From NCBI RefSeq assembly GCF_004217115.1, contig NZ_SHKN01000001.1, positions 1,305,781 through 1,369,780 on the forward strand: 64,000 bases of DNA. The letters are read 5' to 3'. Shown piece after piece: positions 55,096-63,976 of this stretch. The translations under genes and the position numbers were made by a program. The notes under the pieces were generated by a model, which made no database searches, had not been told where the DNA came from, and was given only the letters and a program-made list of their open reading frames with translations. The DNA is from Ancylomarina subtilis. Lineage in GTDB: Bacteria > Bacteroidota > Bacteroidia > Bacteroidales > Marinifilaceae. Position 1 is the stretch's first letter, and each line of letters opens with the position of its first letter.

Positions 55096-55992
55096 CTAGT
55101 CTAAACTCTTTTCAATATCCTTGATATCGATATTGGCGTATTCCAAAACGGTGATTGCTCGCTGAACAACAGGAGCATCAATCATTTTACCATCGATAGC
55201 AAAAACACCAATGCCCGCTTTTGTATTCTTATAAAATTCAGAATACACACGGTAAGCTTTACGAATTTCATTTTCGCTAGGATTGAATACCTCATGAACA
55301 GGATCAACCTGACGTGGATTAATCAATGCCTTTCCTGCAAAACCTAATTTCTTGATGTATTCAGTCTCTTCTTTAAGACCTTCATCATCATTCACATCAG
55401 CAAAAACGGTATCCAATACATCTAAATTATTAGCCTTACCCGCCATCACAATTCGCTTACGAGCATAGTCGATTCCAGCTCCATCAGGTGTTTTCACAAT
55501 CCCCATATCAGCCGTTAAATCCTGCCCACCAATTGTAATTGCATCAATACGAGGCTCACAAGCTGCAATCTCATATACATTAGCAACACCTTTTGCCGTT
55601 TCGATCATCACATGAATGGTCATTTTAGGATCTTTGATACCATGCTCTTTTTCGATGCGTCGAACTTCCTTCATGAAATCTTTAACATCCTGAACCGATT
55701 CTGTTTTTGGAAAACGAATGTTATCAGGTTGCATCGGCACAATCTCCTCCAAATCGGCTAAACCAAATGGCGTTTGCAGATTATTGACACGAACACAAAC
55801 TTCAGTGTCGTAAAAATTTACAGTTTCAAGCATGCTACGTACCAAAATACGAGCAGCATCTTTTTGGTTTAATGCAACCGCATCTTCCAAATCAAGTAAT
55901 ACAGCATCACAGCCATAAACACCCGCTTGTTGAATCATTGCCGGATTATTACCCGGAATATACAACATTGATCTTCTTTTCTTCTTAGCCAT
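55096..55992 (-). CDS. citE: Citrate lyase beta subunit (citryl-ACP lyase)
   Basis: A 298-residue TIM-barrel lyase that cleaves citryl-ACP to acetyl-ACP and oxaloacetate. Motifs: RSMLYIPGNNPAMI, DAVLLDLEDAVAL, CVRVNNLQTPFG, MIETAKGVANVYEIA, and GGQDLTADMG. Its start overlaps the citD stop by one base, showing translational coupling. Confidence 0.96.
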   Translation of the reverse strand: MAKKKRRSMLYIPGNNPAMIQQAGVYGCDAVLLDLEDAVALNQKDAARILVRSMLETVNFYDTEVCVRVNNLQTPFGLADLEEIVPMQPDNIRFPKTESVQDVKDFMKEVRRIEKEHGIKDPKMTIHVMIETAKGVANVYEIAACEPRIDAITIGGQDLTADMGIVKTPDGAGIDYARKRIVMAGKANNLDVLDTVFADVNDDEGLKEETEYIKKLGFAGKALINPRQVDPVHEVFNPSENEIRKAYRVYSEFYKNTKAGIGVFAIDGKMIDAPVVQRAITVLEYANIDIKDIEKSLD

Positions 55993-56279
55993 TACAATGT
56001 ACCCTCCTGAATACCTAAAGAACGTTTAACAGCGGTTTCAACTCTCGCCTTAATGGTTGGTGTTAATGCGCCTTTATCCTTAGCAATAAGGTGCACATTT
56101 TCGATTTCCATTACATCTAAAACCTGATTGATGCATGTTTTTAGATCTTCTTCGAACTGCAACATTACAGTTGAAGAAATGTCAACCTGTCTTCCAGACC
56201 CTTCGGCAACCGGTTCAATAAGAACCATAATGTCGCTTGATTCAAAAGTTCCAGCTTGAGCTTTAAACTTAGGTGTCAT
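55992..56279 (-). CDS. citD: Citrate lyase acyl carrier protein (gamma subunit)
   Basis: A 95-residue acyl carrier that holds the phosphoribosyl-dephospho-CoA group. The attachment Ser is in the N-terminal AGTFESSDIMV segment (GTxESxD signature). First gene of the citDEF-citXG-citC operon. Confidence 0.95.
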   Translation of the reverse strand: MTPKFKAQAGTFESSDIMVLIEPVAEGSGRQVDISSTVMLQFEEDLKTCINQVLDVMEIENVHLIAKDKGALTPTIKARVETAVKRSLGIQEGTL

Positions 56280-56691
56280 TATTTTGTATCGTTAGTTGTT
56301 ATTATCTACTTGCGAATCAACTTACAAATCGCAAATAGAATCTTATTTGTTAGTGCATAAACCTAAATAAAATCATGTGAATCTGAAATATAAATTAGCC
56401 ATAAGTCCAATCTTTCTTTAGCTGATTTTAATTCAAATTCTTAACTGATTTTCTGTGTACAAATGTTGCAGTCTTTCAAAAAATATCAAAGGACTTTCGA
56501 CAATTTTTTGGTTAAGTAAAAGTGTTATAAAACAGATTAAAGATATAATTCTTTATTATGTGTATTCAGAATATAAATCGTAACATCCCACTCATTGAAA
56601 AACAGATGATTGACAATATGCGAACAAACTGATAATCAGCAATAAACTTCAGCAAATTACAAAACTAGATTTGAATAGAGGGAATAAAAGC

Positions 56692-56721
56692 AAAAAAAAT
56701 CCCACAGTGGCCTGTAGGATT
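56692..56721 (-). terminator. Terminator within the cit leader
   Basis: Minus strand: AATCCTACAG pairs with CTGTGGGATT (one mismatch, 4-nt loop), followed by eight Ts. It is about 410 bp upstream of citD and about 90 bp past the candidate promoter. It could produce a short RNA or act as an attenuator. Confidence 0.7.
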
Positions 56722-56808
56722 CCTTGTGGATTAGTGGTTAGTGAGATCTTATCGGTTAGTATAAGAGTTTGCTTTGATTTCGGGTGGCCCCTTTTTTCAA
56801 AAGCGTGT

Positions 56809-56848
56809 GCAATATAGCTTTTCATTTTGAAATATTGCAAACGTTTGC
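56809..56848 (-). promoter_or_regulatory. LacI-family operator overlapping a promoter
   Basis: GCAAACGTTTGC (56837-56848) is a perfect 12-bp palindrome of the LacI/GalR operator type. Its TTTG (56841..56838) lies 21 bp from TATATTGC (56816..56809), a near match to the -7 box, so a bound repressor would cover the -33 region. No LacI-family gene is in the window. Confidence 0.5.
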
Positions 56849-56900
56849 TAAAAACTTTTCAACATTTTTAACAATTAAGAACAAAAAAAAATAAGCATAT

Positions 56901-56930
56901 AAAAAAAGCTATCCCAATAGGAATAGCTTT
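56901..56930 (-). terminator. Terminator of the ADP-dependent kinase gene
   Basis: AAAGCTATCCC (56905-56915) pairs with GGAATAGCTTT (56920-56930) with one mismatch and a 4-nt loop; a run of Ts follows on the minus strand. Confidence 0.8.
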
Positions 56931-56953
56931 CAGTTTTTTAATACAAGCAAATC

Positions 56954-58387
56954 TTATCTTGCTCCAACCAGAGATACTGAAGATATTGTGTCTCCCATTC
57001 CAACCAAGGTAACGGGTTTTTCAATCAAAATTGTAGGAACAGCAATAATCTCGATAGACTCGTTTTCGAAAAGACCTGTTTCAAGCAAGTTGTTTTGACC
57101 ATATTTTTCTGTCACAAGATTCTGAAGATGATTTAATTCATTGAGACCAACATCAGAAACCCGATGCCCTTGAGCCCACAACAATACATCCTTCGTATTA
57201 ATCGCACCCGTTCCGGCTTTCGCAGCAGCAACCGTAGCTGCCAATTGCATACCACCTCTGTTTTGAATAGGACTCACTTTAAAGCCTTTTCTTTGTAATG
57301 TTAAATATAAACCAAACATATGCAGCTGCATACGAGGACACTGTGTGTATTCATATATTTTCAGCATTCCTTCAAACATATTCTCAGCATTCACATTCGC
57401 CTCACATTTTGCAGCCAACTCCTCTTCCCCAATGACTTCAAGAATATCAATTAATTCACGCTCATTAAATCCTAAGCTATCAACACTCCTACCCAATGAA
57501 TCAATCAGGTGCTTGCGTACCGCCTTATCCTGCGTTGACGCAACTTCAAGGTGCAATAAATTTTCAGGACAGGATTTTCGCCATTCGCTTATCATTGCCT
57601 TCGATGCATCGATTTTTTCAGCACCTTTACTCCCATCTTTCAAGGTTTCATGAAGCATCTGATAGCCAGAAAGTATAATATATTCCGAATTTACATCTGG
57701 CTGAGACATCTTCTTAGAAAAATGCTCATCGATATGCAGTTTAAAATTTAACGGATCGTATGTTGCTATGAATCGGTTTGCCTTAGGACATGTGTAAACT
57801 TTTCCATCTAAAGTAATAGAGTCACCCTTATCAAATTCGATAATCCAGTGAATTAAAGGCAGATCATTTTTCCGATCGACCTTAGAGGCCTGAGCCACAT
57901 CTCCATTTTCATCTACAGTTAGGAGGTTATCCAAATCTAAAAAAAGCTGAGACTGCTCCTTAGGAGATGATGCACAATGCACATAAACTGAATCCACACC
58001 ACAGACTGCCATCACATTGGCCACAATGCCGCCTTGACCGCCCATTTGAAGCTTATCGTAACCAATTGTTTCATTCAACCAATTGAATACGGCTTTATCC
58101 TCAATCAACCATTCTTCAGCTTTTCCCGCTTGGAAACATTGTAAAAATCCACGAATTGCATCCTCATTGGTTAGAACACAATTTTCCCCTTCACCAACAA
58201 TTTTAGTTAGGTCTAATTTATTATCCTCAATGATTTTCTCAATAAATTTCCCATTGATTTTAATCACTGCATCCACATTTGCATTAAAAGCACTAATAAG
58301 ACCTTTAACTTGTCCCATTTTCTCAAGTTGAGCTGGTGCCGTTTTATAATGCGATAACCATTTTTCTTTTAAATCGCTGTATGACAT
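56954..58387 (-). CDS. ADP-dependent glucokinase/phosphofructokinase family protein
   Basis: A 477-residue member of the ADPK family (ribokinase-like fold), which phosphorylates glucose or fructose-6-phosphate with ADP as donor in archaea and some eukaryotes. Visible features: SAFNANVDAVIKI near residue 32, the glycine-rich MGGQGGIVANVMA, GLNERE-like GFNEREL, NRGGMQLAATVAAAKAG and the catalytic C-terminal GMGDTISS, whose Asp is the general base. All core residues are present, so it is probably active. Substrate choice (glucose or fructose-6-phosphate) is not resolved. Single-gene transcription unit. Confidence 0.8.
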   Translation of the reverse strand: MSYSDLKEKWLSHYKTAPAQLEKMGQVKGLISAFNANVDAVIKINGKFIEKIIEDNKLDLTKIVGEGENCVLTNEDAIRGFLQCFQAGKAEEWLIEDKAVFNWLNETIGYDKLQMGGQGGIVANVMAVCGVDSVYVHCASSPKEQSQLFLDLDNLLTVDENGDVAQASKVDRKNDLPLIHWIIEFDKGDSITLDGKVYTCPKANRFIATYDPLNFKLHIDEHFSKKMSQPDVNSEYIILSGYQMLHETLKDGSKGAEKIDASKAMISEWRKSCPENLLHLEVASTQDKAVRKHLIDSLGRSVDSLGFNERELIDILEVIGEEELAAKCEANVNAENMFEGMLKIYEYTQCPRMQLHMFGLYLTLQRKGFKVSPIQNRGGMQLAATVAAAKAGTGAINTKDVLLWAQGHRVSDVGLNELNHLQNLVTEKYGQNNLLETGLFENESIEIIAVPTILIEKPVTLVGMGDTISSVSLVGAR

Positions 58388-58732
58388 GCCAATAATTTAG
58401 TTTTTATTATAGTCAACTCTAACCCATCATTGTGAATTACAGTTAACGTCCAGAAGTTTGATGTAGGCAAAGAAATACAATTTAGGAGTGTTTCTTAAAA
58501 ATTCATAATAAAAAGCAAATAAAAATCGTTGCAAAGGTTTGAAATAGATATACTGAATGACACTCGCACATAATTTATCAAAGTAAAAATGCCATGATAA
58601 AACGAAATGTTAAAAAACACCCAATTACATCTACATATATTTGGATATTTAAATATATTTGTAGCCGTATAAATGATCTAACATTCAAAAACAAATGGCT
58701 AACTAAAACCTGGCCGTATAAAATTTAAATAA
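58388..58732. promoter_or_regulatory. Divergent intergenic region with tandem -7 boxes
   Basis: Two exact TATATTTG boxes lie at 58636-58643 and 58654-58661 on the plus strand, serving the OsmC gene. Neither has a good TTTG at the right distance. Nothing definite is seen for the minus-strand kinase gene. Confidence 0.4.
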
Positions 58733-59146
58733 ATGAAAGCAACAACAACTTGGACACAAGGCATATCTTCAGTAATTACTGATAACAGAGGACACGAAAC
58801 AATTGTTGATTTACCAGAAGCAAAAGGTGGACAGGATTTAGGTCCTACAGCATTTGAGCTTTGCCTGATGAGCTATTCGGGATGTGTCAATACAATTTTT
58901 AATATTGTATCAAAAAAAATGAGATTCGAATTCACTGCCCTTGAAGTGGATGCCATTGGTCACCAAAAAGATGGTGCAGCAACCTTTACTGATGTTGAGG
59001 TGGAGCTTAGAGTAGAATCTGAAGCTAGCGATGAGAAAATTGAATCCTGTTTGCAAAAAACATTAAAAATGTGTCCGGTAGGTGTTCTGTTCCACCAAGC
59101 CGGAGTCAACACTACTTACAAAATTATGCGACTACAAAATGCATAA
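58733..59146 (+). CDS. OsmC family peroxide-detoxifying protein
   Basis: A 137-residue OsmC/Ohr-type protein that reduces organic hydroperoxides through a cysteine pair. The first Cys is in LCLMSYSGCVN and the second in KMCPVGVLFHQAGV. It belongs to the shorter YhfA-like subgroup. Single-gene unit ending in a strong terminator. Confidence 0.88.
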   Translation: MKATTTWTQGISSVITDNRGHETIVDLPEAKGGQDLGPTAFELCLMSYSGCVNTIFNIVSKKMRFEFTALEVDAIGHQKDGAATFTDVEVELRVESEASDEKIESCLQKTLKMCPVGVLFHQAGVNTTYKIMRLQNA

Positions 59147-59170
59147 TTCATACGTATTGAAACATCATAA

Positions 59171-59208
59171 ACATCCCTCACCTCAATTGGTGAGGGATGT
59201 TTTTTTTT
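59171..59208 (+). terminator. Terminator after the OsmC gene
   Basis: Perfect 12-bp stem ACATCCCTCACC (59171-59182) / GGTGAGGGATGT (59189-59200), 6-nt loop, then eight Ts. Confidence 0.95.
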
Positions 59209-59343
59209 GATCTTTAACACAGCATTAACAATTAGAAACACCAAAAATGAGACACGTCAGTCTTTTATTTTATATTTTTACTGAAACGAAAGAGAGTTGG
59301 CCTCTTTCACTTTCAACATCTTTATGAATTTAAAATAAGAGAC

Positions 59344-59925
59344 ATGAAACATATATTGTTTATTTTTTTAGCAGCATTCTATATGAATACCTCCGCTCAA
59401 AAAACTGAAAGCACCTTATTGGTTGGACAGGTAGCGCCTCAATTTAAGGCCCACGATCAGAATGACATAGAGATAAAAAGTCGTGATATCTTAAAAGAAA
59501 ATGAATTAATTGTTGTTTTCTACAGAGGACAATGGTGTCCATACTGCAATCGTCATTTGAGTGAATTACAAGATCATCTGGTAGATTTCAAAAAGGCTGG
59601 TGCTCAACTTATAGCCATCACGCCTGAGAAAACAGAAAATATCGATAAAACTATAGAGAAAACAAAAGCCGACTTTCCCATCCTTTGGGATAAAGACAAC
59701 TCCATAATGAAAGCCTTTGGAGTCGATTTTATATTAGCTGAAAACTTACAGAAAAAATACAAAAATTATGGAATTGATTTAATTGAAGCAAACGGCAACG
59801 AAAGCCAAACACTTCCCGTTCCGGCAACTTTTGTGATTGGTAAAGATGGAAAGATTAAATACATTCAGTACGATCCCAATTACAAAAACAGATCATCTGC
59901 AAAAGATATAATAAAGCACTTATAA
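59344..59925 (+). CDS. Exported peroxiredoxin-like thioredoxin-fold protein
   Basis: A 193-residue protein with a signal peptide (1-18, ending NTSAQ) and an AhpC/TSA-type fold. The active site reads FYRGQWCPYCNRHL, so it has a CxxC pair instead of the lone peroxidatic cysteine; this places it with the AhpC/TSA-related peroxiredoxin-like subgroup. Later segments LIAITPEK, FPILWDKDNSIMKAFGV and LPVPATFVIGKDGKI are standard. Predicted periplasmic; a peroxidase or thiol oxidoreductase role is likely. Confidence 0.85.
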   Translation: MKHILFIFLAAFYMNTSAQKTESTLLVGQVAPQFKAHDQNDIEIKSRDILKENELIVVFYRGQWCPYCNRHLSELQDHLVDFKKAGAQLIAITPEKTENIDKTIEKTKADFPILWDKDNSIMKAFGVDFILAENLQKKYKNYGIDLIEANGNESQTLPVPATFVIGKDGKIKYIQYDPNYKNRSSAKDIIKHL

Positions 59926-59955
59926 CGATTTGTATCCTTACCTGAATCATATAAT

Positions 59956-59987
59956 ATCCTTTACCTTACAGGTAAGGGATTTTTTTT
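59956..59987 (+). terminator. Terminator after the peroxiredoxin-like gene
   Basis: ATCCTTTACCT (59956-59966) pairs with AGGTAAGGGAT (59970-59980) with one wobble and a 3-nt loop; seven Ts follow. Confidence 0.88.
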
Positions 59988-60072
59988 CTTTAGAAGAATT
60001 TAATGCTACAAAAAACATCGCTTAACAATTGAGCATTCAGATAAAAGAATTAACTATGCAAAAAAATAGAAC

Positions 60073-60522
60073 ATGACAAGCTACACCCCTCTCAATAGCG
60101 ATTTCTCGCTTTGGAAAAGAATCAAAAGTGAATTAAGCCTATTCTTAATCATTCAACTTTTGCTCATCATCTTCAATGGAATCAATTTGGTATATGAAAC
60201 AACCCTGATTCTAATTTTTATTCTTTTGCTATCGATAAAACGTAATCGAATCATCTATCAAATCGATTGGGATGCAGATAAAAGCGAGTTTCAATTCTCA
60301 TATTTTAGTCTGATTGCTATAAAGGGAACAGAAATCGTTCCTTTAGAAAACCTGAATACAAGACTGGGGCCTAAACGCTTTGGACTTGGCAGTTCTGTCA
60401 CCACTCTTGAATTCTTCAATAAAAAGCAACTTATAGGCGAAATTCGTTCAGATGACAAATGGCAATGGACAGCTGAACAACTTGATGAAATTCACAAAAA
60501 AGTGGTCGATTCAAAAGTTTAA
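60073..60522 (+). CDS. Hypothetical membrane protein
   Basis: A 149-residue protein with two adjacent hydrophobic helices (about residues 22-37 and 40-55) and a cytoplasmic C-terminal part with alternating strands (KSEFQFSYFSLIAIKGTEIVPLENL, RFGLGSSVTTLEFF). It looks like a small bacterial PH-like or YcxB-like membrane protein, but I cannot name the family. Its 3' end overlaps the next gene by 38 bp or more. Confidence 0.6.
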   Translation: MTSYTPLNSDFSLWKRIKSELSLFLIIQLLLIIFNGINLVYETTLILIFILLLSIKRNRIIYQIDWDADKSEFQFSYFSLIAIKGTEIVPLENLNTRLGPKRFGLGSSVTTLEFFNKKQLIGEIRSDDKWQWTAEQLDEIHKKVVDSKV

Positions 60523-62509
60523 AACAGATATATTCCCATTCCTCATTTTTATTATCTTTAGAAAAAACAAATCAAGATTCTACAAGATAAAACGGAGCAT
60601 ACTATATACTATTCTGATTCTACTGATTTCTTTGAATTGGTTGGATGTTCATGCGCAATTATCCACAACTTCAAAATCAAATTCTGGGTTCTTCACAAGA
60701 AACACAGCAAGAACATATATATATATTGATACAATTGAAGAAAATTTACAACAGGATAGTCTAAAAAAAGGTCAAACATTTTACAAGAATCTAAAATCGA
60801 AAGCCTACAAAAACAACATCACCAAAGAACTTTATAATCTATTCTTTGTCACCCCCAGTAAAAACGAGAAAATAAGTACTAAAACGAGAGAACAAAGTGG
60901 TGAAGTATTTTTACCATACGAAGGGAAACGCATCAATAAAATTATTGTTGATGTGATACCTCCATTTAAGCCCAACTTTCTTGACAGCCTTCAAAAAACA
61001 CGTATTTGGCTTGAGAAAACCGCTAACAAACTCCACAATACAAGTAGTCGGGGACACATAAAAAAACTTCTATACATTAAAGAAGGGGATACTATTGACG
61101 CCTATAATACGGCAGATAATGAACGATTAATTCGTAGACTATCATACATCAAAGATGCCCAGATTATTATCATTCCGGTAATGGGCTCATCAGAATTAGT
61201 TGACCTTTATCTATTGGTCAAAGATCAGTTCTCCTGGGGCTTTGATTTAGACATCGGCTCTTTTTCCTCAAGCTCACTGGAACTGTACAACCAAAATTTA
61301 TTCGGAAGAGGCCATGAAATTAAATCCGGCTTTGAATACAACTCCAGCAAAAGTAAAACCTGGGGCTATTTGGCCAGCTATGGCGTTCAAAATATAAAAA
61401 ACACACATATAAGCGCCAACATCAGTTTTAGGGACAATTATAAAAGTTCATTTGTCGGTTTAAACCTCGAAAAAAAATTCGAAACCTTCTTAACTCAATA
61501 TGCCGGAGGCTTATCACTATCAAGAACCAGACATTCAAGCAAAATCAAATCGAACGACCCGATATTAAACAAAGAACCCCTTGATTTTGATTACGCTTCG
61601 AGCTGGATAGGACGGGCTTTCAAACTCAATTCTAAAAAGAAACTTGCAAAAAAGAGGCTATTCTCAACACTAGGTTATACATCAATAAATTTCTCAAGAC
61701 GCCCCGAAGTTACAGCCGATATCAATCGTTTTTTTCACAACAAAAGAACCTATTTAAGCAGCTTAACTCTTAATCAAGTTCAGTACTTTAAATCAAATTT
61801 AATCTACAATTTTGGTCGCACAGAGGATATTCCATACGGATACATGATGCAAGTAACCGGTGGTTTTGAGGACAATGAATTCTCCTCCCGAAAGTATTTC
61901 GCTTTTGAATACCAGAGAGCCACCCATTTCTACAAAGCAAAAAGTTATTTTTTCACAAGGTTTGCTCTAGGGGGATATTTTGATAAAAATCATTTTGAAC
62001 AAGGCAATTTCATTCTTCAAAACAGGTACATCAGTCGCCTTCGAAAAACAGGTCGATATCGCTTACGTAACTTTATCGAACTGAACTACAGTCTGGGAAT
62101 TCGTCGTTTCCCCGAAGAATTCATAACTTTTAACACCGATACAGGGATTCGCGGCTTCTCCAGTCTCCAAGCTATCGGGACTCAAAGGTTGACCTTAAAA
62201 CTTGAAAACATGACATTCACACCCTTTATGCTTGCAGGATTTCGACTTGCATTTTTCAATTTCCTCGATGTAGGCACTATCGGTAGCAATCAGAACCATC
62301 CTTTAAAAAATAAAGCATATTATGGTTTGGGCTTGGGGATTCGTTTAAACAACGAAAATCTGGTATTTAAAACAATCGAATTACGTTTTGCTCTTTACCC
62401 CAAGGCTCCAAGCGACTTTACAAGTCCCCAGTATGGAATATCAGGAGAAGATCGCCCCAATTTCAATAATTTTAATGTCAAAGGTCCCAAAATTATCGAT
62501 TTTGAATAA
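60485..62509 (+). CDS. BamA/Omp85-like outer-membrane surface antigen
   Basis: About 674 residues from ATG 60485; an ATG at 60452 is also in frame. A hydrophobic export segment (RSILYTILILLISL, ending VHAQ) begins some 40 residues in, so the true start may be a non-ATG codon further downstream. Residues after about 170 resemble a POTRA-type module (ILLYIKEGDT-like KLLYIKEGDTIDAYNTADNE, RLIRRLSYIKDAQI). The C-terminal ~400 residues form a 16-strand barrel of the surface-antigen family, with LFGRGHEIKSGFEY, the RGF motif in IRGFSSLQ and a final GISGEDRPNFNNFN region. It probably inserts or secretes proteins at the outer membrane. Confidence 0.75.
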   Translation: MKFTKKWSIQKFKTDIFPFLIFIIFRKNKSRFYKIKRSILYTILILLISLNWLDVHAQLSTTSKSNSGFFTRNTARTYIYIDTIEENLQQDSLKKGQTFYKNLKSKAYKNNITKELYNLFFVTPSKNEKISTKTREQSGEVFLPYEGKRINKIIVDVIPPFKPNFLDSLQKTRIWLEKTANKLHNTSSRGHIKKLLYIKEGDTIDAYNTADNERLIRRLSYIKDAQIIIIPVMGSSELVDLYLLVKDQFSWGFDLDIGSFSSSSLELYNQNLFGRGHEIKSGFEYNSSKSKTWGYLASYGVQNIKNTHISANISFRDNYKSSFVGLNLEKKFETFLTQYAGGLSLSRTRHSSKIKSNDPILNKEPLDFDYASSWIGRAFKLNSKKKLAKKRLFSTLGYTSINFSRRPEVTADINRFFHNKRTYLSSLTLNQVQYFKSNLIYNFGRTEDIPYGYMMQVTGGFEDNEFSSRKYFAFEYQRATHFYKAKSYFFTRFALGGYFDKNHFEQGNFILQNRYISRLRKTGRYRLRNFIELNYSLGIRRFPEEFITFNTDTGIRGFSSLQAIGTQRLTLKLENMTFTPFMLAGFRLAFFNFLDVGTIGSNQNHPLKNKAYYGLGLGIRLNNENLVFKTIELRFALYPKAPSDFTSPQYGISGEDRPNFNNFNVKGPKIIDFE

Positions 62510-62539
62510 ACCTTTCACTCTCAATTCAAGGACTTAAGA

Positions 62540-63871
62540 TTAAACAACACTTCCCCGCCACTTTGCATATTTGAGATATAAAAGAGATGCAGTCCCCAGA
62601 AATATTGCATAGAAATATTCTGACAACCAGACTTCTGATACAGAAACCTGTAACACTTGTGTCAGAACATAAACTGCTCCTAAATAAAATGTAAGAACAA
62701 CAACTTCAACAAGCATCGCATGAAACGTACGTCCTGTTCCTGAAATACCATGAAATAAAGTAATCGCAATTGGAAACAAAAGCGATGCACCAAATACAAC
62801 GTACACAACAGGACGGGTATGCTCAATCAATAAAGCATTATCAGTATAAATTGATATAATCAGGTCCGGAATAAAAATCGAAATCCCAACCAATGCAAAA
62901 ACGGATAAAAAAGACAACTTTATAGTTCGCCAAATAATCAACATTACTTTATCAGGAAATCCTTCGCCAATAACCTGACTAACGAGCGTATTCACTGCAG
63001 AACCAAAGGCCCAAACAGGCACCATTAGTAAGACATAGATACTTCGAATAATATTAGAAATTGCCAGCTCGTGCTCCCCCATTCTCTCAACCAAAATAAA
63101 AAAAACAAACCAACACGAAAGAGCCAAAAAGTTCTGAATCATGATAGGAAATGATACTTTTATCAACCTCGAAAACAAGGGCCAGTCGATCTTACAGAAG
63201 TGAAACAGATCATAATGGGCAATAGGGATTTTCCTCAATGTAAAGACAATAAAGAAAATCATCGCTGTGAATTCAGCAAACACCGAAGCTAAAGCAGCTC
63301 CTTTAATTCCCATCTCGGGCAAGCCAAAATTTCCAAATATTAAGGCATAATCAAAAAAGACATTCACAACAGCCATCACTCCTGTGCTCCAACTAATCAC
63401 CTTAGTTTTAGCAATTCCAATATAAAACGCCCGAAACAAAAGGTTGACACAGGCAAACAAAATCCCCCAGGCGCGATAAGAAATATAATCATTACTCGCC
63501 TGAAAGATAGCATCAGAACTAACCATCCACTTGAGAAGAGAAGGCGATTGAAATTCCATGAAACCAAACAAAAGAACTCCAGAGAACATTAAAAAATAAA
63601 ACGCATGGATAAAAGTTTTACCCACCAAAGTATAATTTTGCTCCCCTACCCGTCTGGCAATTACAATTTGAGTACCCAAACCGAATCCCCAAACTAGCAT
63701 AACAATTGCAAAGTAAAAGATGGTTGCAATAGCAGCAGCTCCCAGAGCCGTTTCACTCAAATGCCCCAGAAAAGCTGTATCGGTCACAGATATGATATTC
63801 TGCGCCACACTACCTAATATAATGGGATAAGCTATCGTCCAGATGCTTTTAGAATCTATTTTTGTTTTCAA
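62540..63871 (-). CDS. MATE family efflux transporter
   Basis: A 443-residue membrane protein with twelve predicted helices in two similar halves, using H+ or Na+ gradients to export organic cations or drugs. Family phrases: IWTIAYPIILGSVAQNIISVTDTAFLGHLSE and IGIAKTKVISWSTGVMAVVNVFFDYALIFG (parts). The frame has no ATG near the N-terminus; TTG at 63871 is preceded by AAGAAGAG, a reasonable ribosome binding site. The substrate is unknown. Confidence 0.9.
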   Translation of the reverse strand: MKTKIDSKSIWTIAYPIILGSVAQNIISVTDTAFLGHLSETALGAAAIATIFYFAIVMLVWGFGLGTQIVIARRVGEQNYTLVGKTFIHAFYFLMFSGVLLFGFMEFQSPSLLKWMVSSDAIFQASNDYISYRAWGILFACVNLLFRAFYIGIAKTKVISWSTGVMAVVNVFFDYALIFGNFGLPEMGIKGAALASVFAEFTAMIFFIVFTLRKIPIAHYDLFHFCKIDWPLFSRLIKVSFPIMIQNFLALSCWFVFFILVERMGEHELAISNIIRSIYVLLMVPVWAFGSAVNTLVSQVIGEGFPDKVMLIIWRTIKLSFLSVFALVGISIFIPDLIISIYTDNALLIEHTRPVVYVVFGASLLFPIAITLFHGISGTGRTFHAMLVEVVVLTFYLGAVYVLTQVLQVSVSEVWLSEYFYAIFLGTASLLYLKYAKWRGSVV

Positions 63872-63940
63872 CTCTTCTTGTGTTAAATATTTCAGCCAAA
63901 TGTAAGACCAAAACTAAAATTTACAAACTCCAATAAAAAG

Positions 63941-63976
63941 AAAAAGGCCCACTTTACAACATGAAAGTGAGCCTTT
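63941..63976 (-). terminator. Terminator of a minus-strand gene beyond the window
   Basis: AAAGGCCCACTTT (63943-63955) pairs with AAAGTGAGCCTTT (63964-63976) with one mismatch, followed by a T-run on the minus strand. The gene it serves lies to the right of position 64000. Confidence 0.75.

Larger units (their letters stand above)
56280..56953. other. Long leader/intergenic region upstream of the citrate lyase operon
   Basis: This 674-bp region holds no credible gene. From right to left: the terminator of the ADP-dependent kinase gene (56901-56930), a LacI-type palindrome and candidate promoter (56809-56848), about 90 bp of transcribed leader, a terminator (56692-56721), then about 410 bp in which I see nothing definite before citD. 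Confidence 0.5.

Noticed and set aside
56649-56840. 63-codon minus-strand ORF
   Set aside because: It spans the cit leader and its terminator; a short leader peptide is possible, but nothing in the sequence supports it as a gene.
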